Of a stretch of 8,350 nucleotides of DNA, positions 1-6,712 are shown piece after piece (position 1 is the stretch's first letter; each line of letters starts with the position of its first letter). This DNA comes from an uncultured Ruminococcus sp. (GTDB taxonomy: Bacteria; Bacillota; Clostridia; Oscillospirales; Ruminococcaceae). The notes beneath the pieces were generated by a model. The model was not told the origin of the DNA and made no database searches. It saw only the letters and a list, made by a program, of their open reading frames with translations. The stretch is from positions 1 to 8,350 of the forward strand of contig URWK01000050.1 of NCBI GenBank assembly GCA_900551505.1. The letters are read 5' to 3'. The position numbers were made by a program, and so were the translations under genes.

Positions 1-123
1 GCCCCCCCCCCGCCGCGGGCGCGCGCGCCCCCCCCTTTTGCTCACTTCCCCTAACACTCATGTACCCCCCCGCCCCCCCCTTGCTGCGCGCTCGCCGGGT
101 TAAACTGCCAAATTAAGAAAGAG
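1..123. other. low-complexity C/G-rich contig end, probably unreliable sequence
   Basis: Long C runs interrupted by GC alternation fill roughly positions 1-36 and 66-80, with ordinary mixed sequence between and after them (about 37-65 and 81-123). This composition is unlike the AT-rich intergenic DNA elsewhere in the window. No reading frame, RNA gene or clear terminator for the ABC operon ending at 124 can be recognised. The homopolymer stretches look like sequencing or assembly noise at a difficult GC-rich structure. A real GC-rich palindrome that was misread is the main alternative. Confidence 0.6.
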
Positions 124-1959
124 TTAAGCGGATTCACGTTCAAACTGTGACCTGTAAAGTTCGGCATAAAAACCGTTCTTGGCAAGCAGTTCATCATGAT
201 TACCCTGTTCGATAATATCGCCGTCTTTCATTACGAGAATTAAATCTGCATCCCTGATAGTTGAAAGCCTGTGAGCGATAATAAAACTTGTTCTGCCCTT
301 CATAAGGTTATCCATAGCCTTCTGAATCTGGATTTCAGTACGGGTGTCTACGGAGCTTGTGGCTTCGTCAAGAATGAGTATCTTCGGGTCTGCGAGAATT
401 GCCCTTGCGATGGTGAGTAACTGTTTCTGACCCTGGGAAATGTTATCGGCTTCTTCGTTAAGGCACATATCATAGCCGTTCGGAAGTGTTTGTATAAAGT
501 GATGAACATGGGCGGACTTGGCAGCCTGAATAACTTCTTCATCAGTAGCGTCAAGTCGTCCGTAACGGATATTTTCCTTAATAGAGCCGTTAAACAACCA
601 GGTATCCTGAAGAACCATTCCGAATAATTCACGCAAATCGCTTCTGTTGAAGTCCCTTAAATCGTGACCGTCAATCATTATGGAACCGCTGTTTACATCA
701 TAGAAACGCATCAGAAGTTTAATCATAGTGGTTTTTCCTGCACCTGTAGGGCCTACGATGGCGATTTTCTGACCGGCTTTTACTTTTGCGGAGAAGTCAT
801 TGATAATAATTTTTTCAGGATTATAGCCGAAGTGAATGTGACTGAATTCGACATTGCCCTTAATATCATTTGTGCTTACAGGATTTTCAGCGGTCTGAAC
901 TTCTTCGTCTTCATCGAGAAATTCAAAAACTCTTTCAGCAGCGGCAGCCATTGACTGAAGCAGGTTTGAAACCTGAGCAATCTGTGAAACCGGCTGGCTG
1001 ACTTGTCTTGAATACTGTGTAAACGAAAGAATATTACCTACTGTAATTCTGCCCTTTATGGCGAAGTAACCGCCCACAATTGCAATAACTACATAGTTGA
1101 GGTTGCCTATGAATATCATTACAGGTTGCATAAGTCCCGAGAGAAACTGCGATTTCCATGCGGTTTCATAGAGTTTGCCGTTAAGGTCTTCAAATTCATT
1201 AAGAACTTCATCTTCCTTATTGAAAACTCTTACTATTGAGTGACCGCTGAAAGTTTCTTCAATATGACCGTTTACATTACCCAGATATTTCTGCTGATTC
1301 TGGAAGTACTTCTGCGACTTGTGAATGATAATCGGGATAATCATAAATGACAGAACCAGAATACCTAAAGATATTAATGTCATTGCCCAGTCGATGGAAA
1401 ACATCATTACAAGCATACCTACAAAGGAAATTACAGATGTGATAAGCTGTGTTGCCGACTGGTTAAGGCTCATCGAAAGTGTATCTATATCGTTTGTGAT
1501 GATTGAAAGAGTTTCGCCGTGTGTCTTTGTGTCGAAATATTTCATCGGCATACGGTGGATTTTTTCGGAAAGTTCACGTCTTAATTTGTATGTCAGGTTC
1601 TGTGTTACGCCTGTCATTATGAAACCTTGGATATATGAGAACAGGGCGGAACATATATAGAGTATGATAAGTTTTGTGAGTATTGAGGCGATTTTATCGA
1701 AGTCAATTCCGCCTGCACCTTTCATTTTGTTGCTGATTCCGATGAAAAGTTCCTGAGTAGCATCACCGAGAATGTCAGGGCCTACAATTGAGAAAACTGT
1801 ACTGCATATTGCGAAGATGATTACAAAGAATATCTGAATTTTATAAGCACCGATGTATTTCATCAGTTTTCCGACAGTGCCTTTGAAATCCTTGGCTTTT
1901 TCACCGCTTCCCATAGGGCCGTGACCACGAGGACCACGGGGTCTGTTATTTTCGGGCAT
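124..1959 (-). CDS. ABC exporter half-transporter (permease-ATPase), catalytic-site subunit of a heterodimer
   Basis: This 611-residue protein is a fused membrane domain and nucleotide-binding domain of the type I (MsbA/MdlB-like) ABC exporter fold. A Pro/Gly/Arg-rich cytoplasmic tail (about 1-28) precedes six membrane helices near 41-61, 92-117, 169-189, 191-212, 273-298 and 305-330. The ATPase domain shows an A-loop Tyr379, Walker A GPTGAGKTT (403-411), Q-loop Gln451, signature ISQGQ (507-511), Walker B ILILDE (527-532) with catalytic Glu532, and switch His563. The signature departs from LSGGQ while Walker B and the switch residue are intact, as expected for the partner that supplies the hydrolysing Walker site in a heterodimer. 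The start ATG overlaps the upstream gene's TAA by one base (TAATG), with an AGGAG site before it, so translation is probably coupled. It should pair with the upstream 735-residue protein in the cytoplasmic membrane. The substrate cannot be read from sequence; drugs, peptides and lipids are all possible. Confidence 0.96.
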   Translation of the reverse strand: MPENNRPRGPRGHGPMGSGEKAKDFKGTVGKLMKYIGAYKIQIFFVIIFAICSTVFSIVGPDILGDATQELFIGISNKMKGAGGIDFDKIASILTKLIILYICSALFSYIQGFIMTGVTQNLTYKLRRELSEKIHRMPMKYFDTKTHGETLSIITNDIDTLSMSLNQSATQLITSVISFVGMLVMMFSIDWAMTLISLGILVLSFMIIPIIIHKSQKYFQNQQKYLGNVNGHIEETFSGHSIVRVFNKEDEVLNEFEDLNGKLYETAWKSQFLSGLMQPVMIFIGNLNYVVIAIVGGYFAIKGRITVGNILSFTQYSRQVSQPVSQIAQVSNLLQSMAAAAERVFEFLDEDEEVQTAENPVSTNDIKGNVEFSHIHFGYNPEKIIINDFSAKVKAGQKIAIVGPTGAGKTTMIKLLMRFYDVNSGSIMIDGHDLRDFNRSDLRELFGMVLQDTWLFNGSIKENIRYGRLDATDEEVIQAAKSAHVHHFIQTLPNGYDMCLNEEADNISQGQKQLLTIARAILADPKILILDEATSSVDTRTEIQIQKAMDNLMKGRTSFIIAHRLSTIRDADLILVMKDGDIIEQGNHDELLAKNGFYAELYRSQFERESA

Positions 1960-4166
1960 TATTGTTCCTCTCCTTTCCCTGTGTACTGTTCGAGTTCTTC
2001 CTGTGAAAGCTGTGAAGTTGCAATCTGCTTATAGACTTCACAATTTTTGAGGAGTTCCGAATGTGTTCCGATACCTGCAACGTTTCCGTTGTCAAGTACA
2101 ATTATCTGGTCGGCGTTCATGACAGTGCTTATTCTCTGTGCGACAATCAGAACTGTAGTATCGGAAATATGAGTGTTAAGGGCTTTTCTGAGTTTAGCAT
2201 CCGTCTTGTAGTCGAGGGCTGAAAAGCTGTCGTCAAAGATGAGAATTTCAGGATTTTTGGCAATAGCTCTTGCGATTGAAAGACGCTGTTTCTGACCGCC
2301 CGAAACGTTAGTACCGCCTTGTGAAATGGCTTCATTGTACTTGTCGGGCTTTTGAGAAATAAACTCTTCCGACTGAGAAATTTCGGATGCAAGTTTTAAT
2401 TGTTCATCGCTGATATTCTTCACACCGTAACCTATATTTGACTTTATAGTGCCTGAGAAAAGAACACCTTTCTGAGGAACATAGCCGATAATCTCACGCA
2501 ACTGATGTTGAGTAACGTCCTTTATGTTCACGCCGTCAACGATAATTTCGCCGTCTGTAACGTCAAAGAATCTTGGGATAAGGTTTATAAGTGTGGATTT
2601 TCCGCTTCCGGTGCTTCCTATGAAAGCTGTGGTCTTGCCCGAATGTGCGGTAAATGTTACATTGCGAAGTGAATATTCTTTTGCATCGGGATATTTGAAA
2701 GAAACGTTTTTAAATTCGACAACACCTTTCCTTTCGGGAACGAACGGAACGGACTTAGTATATTTTGTGTCATCAATGCTTATAGGAGTATCAATTACTT
2801 CCTGAATACGCTTTGCGGAAACGGCAGCTCTCGGAAGCATTACGGACATCATGGAAATCATAAGGAACGCCAGGATAATCTGCATTGTGTAGGAAATAAA
2901 CGCCATAAGGTCGCCGACCTGCATATTACCGATATCAACCTTTCCTGCACCTACCCATACAATTAAAACGCTTATGCCGTTCATTATGAACATCATTGTA
3001 GGCATCATGATAGTCATGACACGGTTTACAAAGAGGTTTACTTTTGTCAGGTCCTTATTGGCAACGTCAAATCTTTCTTCTTCGTGCTTTTCACGGCTGA
3101 AAGCCCTGATTACCGGAAGTCCTGTGATGATTTCACGGGAAACGAGGTTCAGACGGTCAACAAGGTCTTGTAATTTCTTGAATTTAGGCATTGCAACGGC
3201 AAAAAGTACTCCTACGAGTGAGAGTAATACCACAACGCCAAGTCCGATTACCCATGCCATGCCCGTTTTCTGTTGCATGACCTTGAAGTAAGCACCTATT
3301 CCGACAATCGGAGCATAGAATATCATTCTGAGCATCATAGTAACCATTAATTGTACTTGCTGAATATCGTTTGTACAACGGGTTATGAGAGAAGCGGTTG
3401 AGAAGCCGGACATTTCGGCATTGGAGAAGCTGACAACTTTCCTGAAAACGCCACTTCTCAAATCACGGCTTGAACTTGCACCGATTCGGGAAGCAAGCAG
3501 AGTGACGATAATTGTGCATACAGCCCCGGCGAATGCAAGGCCTAACATCTTAGCACCCGTGGAAACTATATAGCGTGACTGAATTGAAGCAAGGTCTTTT
3601 CCGACTTTCTCATATTCGTTTTTGACAAGTGAAATTCCCATTTGTGAGAGAATAGCACCGTCAACATCGGAAAATTTCTCTCGCATTTTGTTTACTGTTT
3701 CTGTGGATTGTTCTTCGGGCATTTTCTCCAGCATATCAAAAAGGCTCATTCCTTCAGGCAAAGCCATCTGCTGACTTTCGTCACTGTTTTGGTATTCGCT
3801 GAAAGTGTCAGGATTTTCGGCTACGCTTTTCAGTATGAGAGGAATTGTGAAGATAGTGTTAAGTTCCTCACGGGTTTCATCGCTTACATCATCATTGAGA
3901 GTAAACTTGTCACCGTTTTCATGGTAAGAAGAATTTACTTTTTCTTTTTCGTCTTCAGTCATGAAAAGCAATAGTTTTTCGTATGAATCGGAAGTTATTT
4001 CATCTGGTGAAACATCTTCGATACCGCTTTGCTGAATGCCTACATTGACAATTGCTGAAGTGTATTCCGGCAAAGCAAGGTCGCAATATGCCTGAATAAT
4101 CAGCAGAAGAATTACAATCACAATAGCACCTGCTGATTTTTTCAGGGAATGCATAAGAGCTTTCAT
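1959..4166 (-). CDS. ABC exporter half-transporter with large extracellular insertion, degenerate-site subunit
   Basis: This 735-residue protein is the first gene of the operon and partner of the downstream half-transporter. Helix 1 (about 13-31) is followed by a long hydrophilic, acidic segment (about 45-195) before helix 2 (203-226), which would place some 150 residues outside the cell. The remaining helices lie near 272-295, 304-326, 384-409 and 417-445. The ATPase domain has A-loop Tyr492, Walker A GSTGSGKST (517-525), Q-loop Gln565, a canonical signature VSGGQ (621-625), and Walker B ILIFDD (641-646). The catalytic Glu is replaced by Asp646 and the switch His by Gln677. These two changes are known from the degenerate subunit of heterodimeric exporters such as TM287/288. 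The start is supported by an AAAGGGGA ribosome site just upstream and a sigma-A promoter about 70 bases upstream. Length exceeds the usual 580-620 residues because of the insertion. Substrate unknown. Confidence 0.96.
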   Translation of the reverse strand: MKALMHSLKKSAGAIVIVILLLIIQAYCDLALPEYTSAIVNVGIQQSGIEDVSPDEITSDSYEKLLLFMTEDEKEKVNSSYHENGDKFTLNDDVSDETREELNTIFTIPLILKSVAENPDTFSEYQNSDESQQMALPEGMSLFDMLEKMPEEQSTETVNKMREKFSDVDGAILSQMGISLVKNEYEKVGKDLASIQSRYIVSTGAKMLGLAFAGAVCTIIVTLLASRIGASSSRDLRSGVFRKVVSFSNAEMSGFSTASLITRCTNDIQQVQLMVTMMLRMIFYAPIVGIGAYFKVMQQKTGMAWVIGLGVVVLLSLVGVLFAVAMPKFKKLQDLVDRLNLVSREIITGLPVIRAFSREKHEEERFDVANKDLTKVNLFVNRVMTIMMPTMMFIMNGISVLIVWVGAGKVDIGNMQVGDLMAFISYTMQIILAFLMISMMSVMLPRAAVSAKRIQEVIDTPISIDDTKYTKSVPFVPERKGVVEFKNVSFKYPDAKEYSLRNVTFTAHSGKTTAFIGSTGSGKSTLINLIPRFFDVTDGEIIVDGVNIKDVTQHQLREIIGYVPQKGVLFSGTIKSNIGYGVKNISDEQLKLASEISQSEEFISQKPDKYNEAISQGGTNVSGGQKQRLSIARAIAKNPEILIFDDSFSALDYKTDAKLRKALNTHISDTTVLIVAQRISTVMNADQIIVLDNGNVAGIGTHSELLKNCEVYKQIATSQLSQEELEQYTGKGEEQ

Positions 4167-4186
4167 TTTTTATCCCCTTTCTTAAA

Positions 4187-4220
4187 ATTTAACCTGATTA
4201 ATATTTAACCATGTTAAATA
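4187..4220. promoter_or_regulatory. operator-like palindrome with a second half-matching copy, in the ABC operon leader
   Basis: Positions 4202-4220 read TATTTAACCATGTTAAATA, two perfectly complementary 8-base arms around a 3-base centre. The octamer ATTTAACC at 4203-4210 recurs at 4187-4194, followed by the weaker half ATTAAT at 4197-4202. Both copies lie just downstream of the ABC promoter, between the expected transcription start (about 4230) and the ribosome site, where a bound repressor would block transcription. The size and symmetry suit a MarR-type dimer, and MarR repressors often control such exporter pairs. No regulator gene is present in this window, so the identity of the binder is inference. 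Confidence 0.55.
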
Positions 4221-4236
4221 ATTTATTGTATATAAT

Positions 4237-4265
4237 ATTATACGTCAGAGCATTTGCAGTTTCAA
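4237..4265 (-). promoter_or_regulatory. sigma-A promoter of the ABC exporter operon
   Basis: On the minus strand a -35 box TTGAAA (4260-4265) is followed after exactly 17 bases by a perfect -10 box TATAAT (4237-4242). Transcription should start near 4230, giving a leader of about 65 bases that contains the palindromic operator-like site and the AAAGGGGA ribosome site. Confidence 0.8.
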
Positions 4266-4350
4266 GTAATTTCTGTTAACGCAAAATTAATGACAAGAGA
4301 AAATACATATAAAGTAACTGTTGATTTTGTGAAATTTTCAGTATCGGGGA

Positions 4351-4421
4351 GTTCCGGGGGGGGGGGGGGCGGGGGGGGGGGCGGGGCCGCCGCCCCCCCC
4401 CCCCCCCCCCCCCGAAAAAAA
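4351..4421. repeat. G-run/C-run inverted block, probable misassembled GC-rich palindrome
   Basis: Within AT-rich spacer DNA there are 14 G (4356-4369), one C, 11 G (4371-4381), a short mixed GC centre, then 21 C (4393-4413) and G plus seven A. The left half is complementary to the right half, so the block would form a hairpin. Its edges (TTCC-GGGGG and CCCCC-G-AAA) resemble those of the intact palindrome at 5730-5774. Homopolymers of this length are not expected in such a genome. The likely explanations are base-calling failure at a strong hairpin or an assembler joining two unrelated ends through a repeat. The open frame that runs across it, with Gly and Pro tracts, is not a gene. Confidence 0.65.
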
Positions 4422-4461
4422 CTTAAAGTTGCAGGTGCTTTTCAAAAGAAACAAAAAAGGC

Positions 4462-4490
4462 TTGAAAACATAACATATAAATGCTATAAT
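4462..4490 (+). promoter_or_regulatory. sigma-A promoter of the DUF815 ATPase gene
   Basis: A -35 box TTGAAA (4462-4467) and a perfect -10 box TATAAT (4485-4490) are separated by 17 bases, and TG at 4482-4483 gives an extended -10. Transcription should begin near 4497, about 30 bases before the start codon. The ribosome site AAAAGGGGA (4510-4518) lies in between. The same two hexamers and spacing serve the divergent ABC operon. Confidence 0.8.
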
Positions 4491-4526
4491 ACAAAAAAGA
4501 AGTATAAATAAAAGGGGATTTGAAAA

Positions 4527-5705
4527 ATGAAGTCGAAAGAAGAACTGACAACAGGATTTGATTCACTGGTAGTATTCAGAAACTTGCTGAAAAACAAGAC
4601 CGTTGCAGACCTGAGAAAACTTTGCGAAACAGGTGATATGCATGAATATTCCGAATTCGTGGCAGGGCTTTATGCGAAGTCTGACAACCTTTCAGAATTT
4701 CTGCTTAACAGGGTATTTGAAGACGAGAATATATATGTCACGTTGAACGCCCAGAACAAGCCTGTAAGCAAACATATTCTGGAGTGTGTTGACAATGAAC
4801 TTGCATTTCTCGAAAAAGTTTCAAGGCTTACACCGGAAGATTTCCGTGGCGATTATAAAGGTTTTCTTCCTGCATGGTCAACAAGCGAGATTGACTTTAA
4901 CGCAGAGTACAAAAAGAGAGTTGAACATATAGGGGATTTCGGCTATGGAATTTTCGCCAAGTATTATATGTTCATGGTTCAGGACAGTGTAATCACACCC
5001 GTTAAAACTCCTGATGATACCACACTTTCACGCCTTATAGGATACAAGCTTGAGAGAAAGAGCGTAATTGACAATACACTTGCATTGATTAACGGAAAAC
5101 CTGCACTTAACACATTGCTTTACGGAGATGCCGGAACGGGTAAGTCTTCCACAGTTAAGGCGATTGTAAACGAATATAAAGACCACGGTTTAAGGCTTAT
5201 AGAAGTTGCAAAAAGTCAGCTCAGGGATATCCCGGCAATTATAGACAGCCTCAGCAGAAATCCACTTAAATTTATAATATTCATTGATGACCTTTCATTT
5301 AATCAAGACGATGACGATTTTGGAGCATTAAAAGCTATTCTTGAAGGTTCGGTTTCCGCAAGAACTTCAAATATTGTAATCTATGCCACAAGTAACCGCA
5401 GACATCTTGTAAAGGAAACTTTCTCGGGCAGGGAAGGCGATGAAGTACACAGAAATGACACTATCCAGGAACTTATTTCGCTTTCTGAACGTTTCGGTCT
5501 GACCGTAAACTTCTCAAAACCTGACAAGAATCAGTATATTGATATAATTCACGGACTTGCAGAACAGAATAATCTCGATATACCGCTTCAGCAACTCGAC
5601 TTACAGGCGGAAGCTTTCGCATTACGCAGGGGCGGACGTTCCCCGAGGCTTGCAAAGCAGTTTATTGACTATCTGCTTTCTTCAAATCCCGATTCCGATA
5701 AATAA
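4527..5705 (+). CDS. AAA+ ATPase of the DUF815 family, function unknown
   Basis: This 392-residue soluble protein has an N-terminal helical region (about 1-170) of no recognisable function, then an AAA+ ATPase core. Visible motifs are Walker A GDAGTGKSS (200-208), Walker B FIIFIDD (249-255), a sensor-1 stretch ATSNRR with Asn290, a candidate arginine finger in ERFG (Arg322), and a sensor-2 type GGRSPR (369-374). The order and wording of these motifs match the DUF815 (PF05673) family of ATP-binding proteins common in Clostridia and related bacteria. No membrane helix, signal peptide or nuclease/protease domain is seen. The start is fixed by AAAAGGGGA nine bases before the ATG and by a strong promoter just upstream. 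It appears to be transcribed alone, convergent with the rubrerythrin gene. A role as a loader, remodelling factor or chaperone follows from the AAA+ fold only. The family assignment is fairly sure; the cellular role is not known. Confidence 0.88.
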   Translation: MKSKEELTTGFDSLVVFRNLLKNKTVADLRKLCETGDMHEYSEFVAGLYAKSDNLSEFLLNRVFEDENIYVTLNAQNKPVSKHILECVDNELAFLEKVSRLTPEDFRGDYKGFLPAWSTSEIDFNAEYKKRVEHIGDFGYGIFAKYYMFMVQDSVITPVKTPDDTTLSRLIGYKLERKSVIDNTLALINGKPALNTLLYGDAGTGKSSTVKAIVNEYKDHGLRLIEVAKSQLRDIPAIIDSLSRNPLKFIIFIDDLSFNQDDDDFGALKAILEGSVSARTSNIVIYATSNRRHLVKETFSGREGDEVHRNDTIQELISLSERFGLTVNFSKPDKNQYIDIIHGLAEQNNLDIPLQQLDLQAEAFALRRGGRSPRLAKQFIDYLLSSNPDSDK

Positions 5706-5729
5706 TTTTTAGCATACCGAATTTTATAA

Positions 5730-5774
5730 TTTCGGGGGCGGGTGACCTGCGAAGCAGGTCGCCCGCCCCCGAAA
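5730..5774. repeat. long GC-rich palindrome (hairpin) after the ATPase gene
   Basis: Bases 5730-5750 pair with 5754-5774 along 21 positions, with one T-G wobble (5743/5761) and a GAA loop (5751-5753). The outer stem is TTTCGGGGGCGGG and its complement; the inner stem is GACCTGC/GCAGGTC. No T-run follows on either strand, so it is not a textbook intrinsic terminator, although it would fold very stably 25 bases after the ATPase stop and could still halt or protect transcripts. A dispersed REP-like or intergenic palindromic repeat is the other reading, favoured by similar edges at 4351-4421 and 8291-8348. Confidence 0.75.
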
Positions 5775-5874
5775 CCTTGTGAGAGAGAAAAACCCCCGTC
5801 AGATAAGTAAGGTAAGCACATTGCCATTAAATTACTTGTGCATAGGGGAAACTTCCGTAAGTAACATATCACCG

Positions 5875-5907
5875 AAAACGCCCCCATTCCGTAAGGAATG
5901 GGGGCGT
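5875..5907 (-). terminator. intrinsic terminator of the rubrerythrin gene
   Basis: A perfect 13-base stem (5878-5890 with 5895-5907) closes a four-base loop (5891-5894), and on the minus strand it is followed by TTTT. It starts 18 bases after the rubrerythrin stop codon, the expected place. On the plus strand it is followed by TACTTTAT, so it may also stop read-through from the ATPase gene, with less certainty. Confidence 0.75.
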
Positions 5908-5925
5908 ACTTTATCTCATATGGAA

Positions 5926-6471
5926 TTAGCCGAAATATCTCTTGAGAAGTCCCTGGAATGCACAACCGTGTCTTGCTTCATCCTTAGCCATTTCGTGAAC
6001 AGTGTCGTGGATTGCATCAAGGTTCTGCTGTTTAGCGAGTGTTGCAAGTTTCTTTTTGCCTTCACAAGCACCGTTTTCAGCCATTACACGAAGTTCAAGG
6101 TTCTTTTTGGTAGAGTCTGTAACCACTTCGCCGAGCAGTTCTGCAAACTTAGCAGCGTGTTCAGCTTCTTCCCAGGCAGCCTTTTCGTAGTACTGACCTA
6201 CTTCGGGATAACCTTCTCTGTAAGCAACTCTTGCCATAGCGAGGTACATACCGACTTCTGTACATTCGCCTGTGAAGTTCTGACGAAGACCTTCAAGAAT
6301 TTCAGGGTCTGTGTCTTTCGCAACGCCTACAACGTGCTGGTCAGCCCATGCGAGACCTTCTGATGGGGCTTCTGTGAATTTTGAAGCAGGGGCTTTGCAC
6401 TGTGGGCAGAAGTCCGGAGCTTTTTCACCTTCATAAACGTAACCGCATACGGAACAGACAAATTTTTTCAT
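5926..6471 (-). CDS. rbr: reverse rubrerythrin (N-terminal rubredoxin domain, C-terminal diiron ferritin-like domain)
   Basis: This 181-residue cytoplasmic protein starts with a rubredoxin-like iron site (Cys6-x2-Cys9 and Cys22-x2-Cys25), then a four-helix ferritin-like domain from about residue 55. Candidate diiron ligands are Glu69, Glu102 with His105 (WEEAEH), Glu132 (MAENG) and Glu165 with His168 (DEARH). The rubredoxin part comes first, the reverse of classical rubrerythrin, matching the Clostridium revRbr type that reduces hydrogen peroxide (and in some systems oxygen) using electrons passed through the rubredoxin centre. In an anaerobe this points to oxidative-stress defence. The start is supported by a perfect AGGAGG (6482-6487) ten bases upstream and a promoter at 6546-6574. 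It is a single-gene unit with its own terminator. No electron-donor gene is adjacent. Three further cysteines (70, 136, 170) lie outside the rubredoxin site. Confidence 0.95.
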   Translation of the reverse strand: MKKFVCSVCGYVYEGEKAPDFCPQCKAPASKFTEAPSEGLAWADQHVVGVAKDTDPEILEGLRQNFTGECTEVGMYLAMARVAYREGYPEVGQYYEKAAWEEAEHAAKFAELLGEVVTDSTKKNLELRVMAENGACEGKKKLATLAKQQNLDAIHDTVHEMAKDEARHGCAFQGLLKRYFG

Positions 6472-6545
6472 AATAATTTTTCCTCCTGAATTTTATTTAT
6501 ATTTCTGATTTTTTTGTTTTGATTAGTGTTTTTTGAATTGTCTAT

Positions 6546-6574
6546 AGTATATCACAACTACACAAAAAGGTCAA
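6546..6574 (-). promoter_or_regulatory. rbr: sigma-A promoter of the rubrerythrin gene
   Basis: On the minus strand TTGACC (6569-6574) and TATACT (6546-6551) are 17 bases apart, and TGA directly before the -10 gives an extended -10. Transcription should start near 6539, leaving a leader of roughly 68 bases, rich in A on the transcript, that holds the AGGAGG ribosome site. Confidence 0.78.
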
Positions 6575-6611
6575 TACATTTCACATAATTTTTAATAAGA
6601 TTATAATAAAA

Positions 6612-6640
6612 ATTAATAATAGGAATTGTTATTAGTTAAT
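6612..6640. promoter_or_regulatory. imperfect inverted repeat between the divergent rubrerythrin and cardiolipin synthase promoters
   Basis: ATTAATAATA (6612-6621) is complementary to TATTA-TTAAT (6630-6634 and 6636-6640) with one unpaired G at 6635 and an eight-base centre. It lies between the two divergent -35 boxes and ends nine bases before the cardiolipin synthase -35. It could be a protein-binding site. The DNA is very AT-rich, so chance symmetry is quite possible. Confidence 0.3.
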
Positions 6641-6649
6641 GCGGACAAT

Positions 6650-6678
6650 TTGACGGGAAGTGAAAAAAATGATATTAT
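6650..6678 (+). promoter_or_regulatory. cls: sigma-A promoter of the cardiolipin synthase gene
   Basis: TTGACG (6650-6655) and TATTAT (6673-6678) are separated by 17 bases, with TGA (6670-6672) giving an extended -10. Transcription should start near 6685, about 28 bases before the ATG, with the AAGGAG ribosome site (6699-6704) in between. Confidence 0.72.
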
Positions 6679-6712
6679 CTAAATATAATAATAAAAATAA
6701 GGAGTAAGAAAT

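Noticed and set aside
4356..4413. G-quadruplex or i-motif regulatory element in the G and C runs
   Set aside because: The runs are likely sequencing or assembly artefacts, so structural claims on the exact bases are not justified.
4254..4511. An 85-codon plus-strand open frame with Gly and Pro tracts
   Set aside because: It exists only because the G and C homopolymers happen to read as Gly and Pro codons. It has no ribosome site, starts over the ABC promoter and ends over the ATPase promoter region.
5669..5965. A 98-codon minus-strand open frame across the convergent spacer
   Set aside because: It reads through both hairpins and overlaps the ends of two real genes. No ribosome site or recognisable domain was found.
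5779..6363. A 194-codon plus-strand open frame opposite the rubrerythrin gene
   Set aside because: It overlaps a well-supported rubrerythrin gene in antisense, has no ribosome site, and runs through that gene's terminator hairpin.
6601..6615. A possible PerR box near the rubrerythrin promoter (TTATAAT followed by AT-rich sequence)
   Set aside because: The first half matches but the second half agrees at only about four of seven positions, and it lies upstream of the -35, so it is not distinguishable from AT-rich background.
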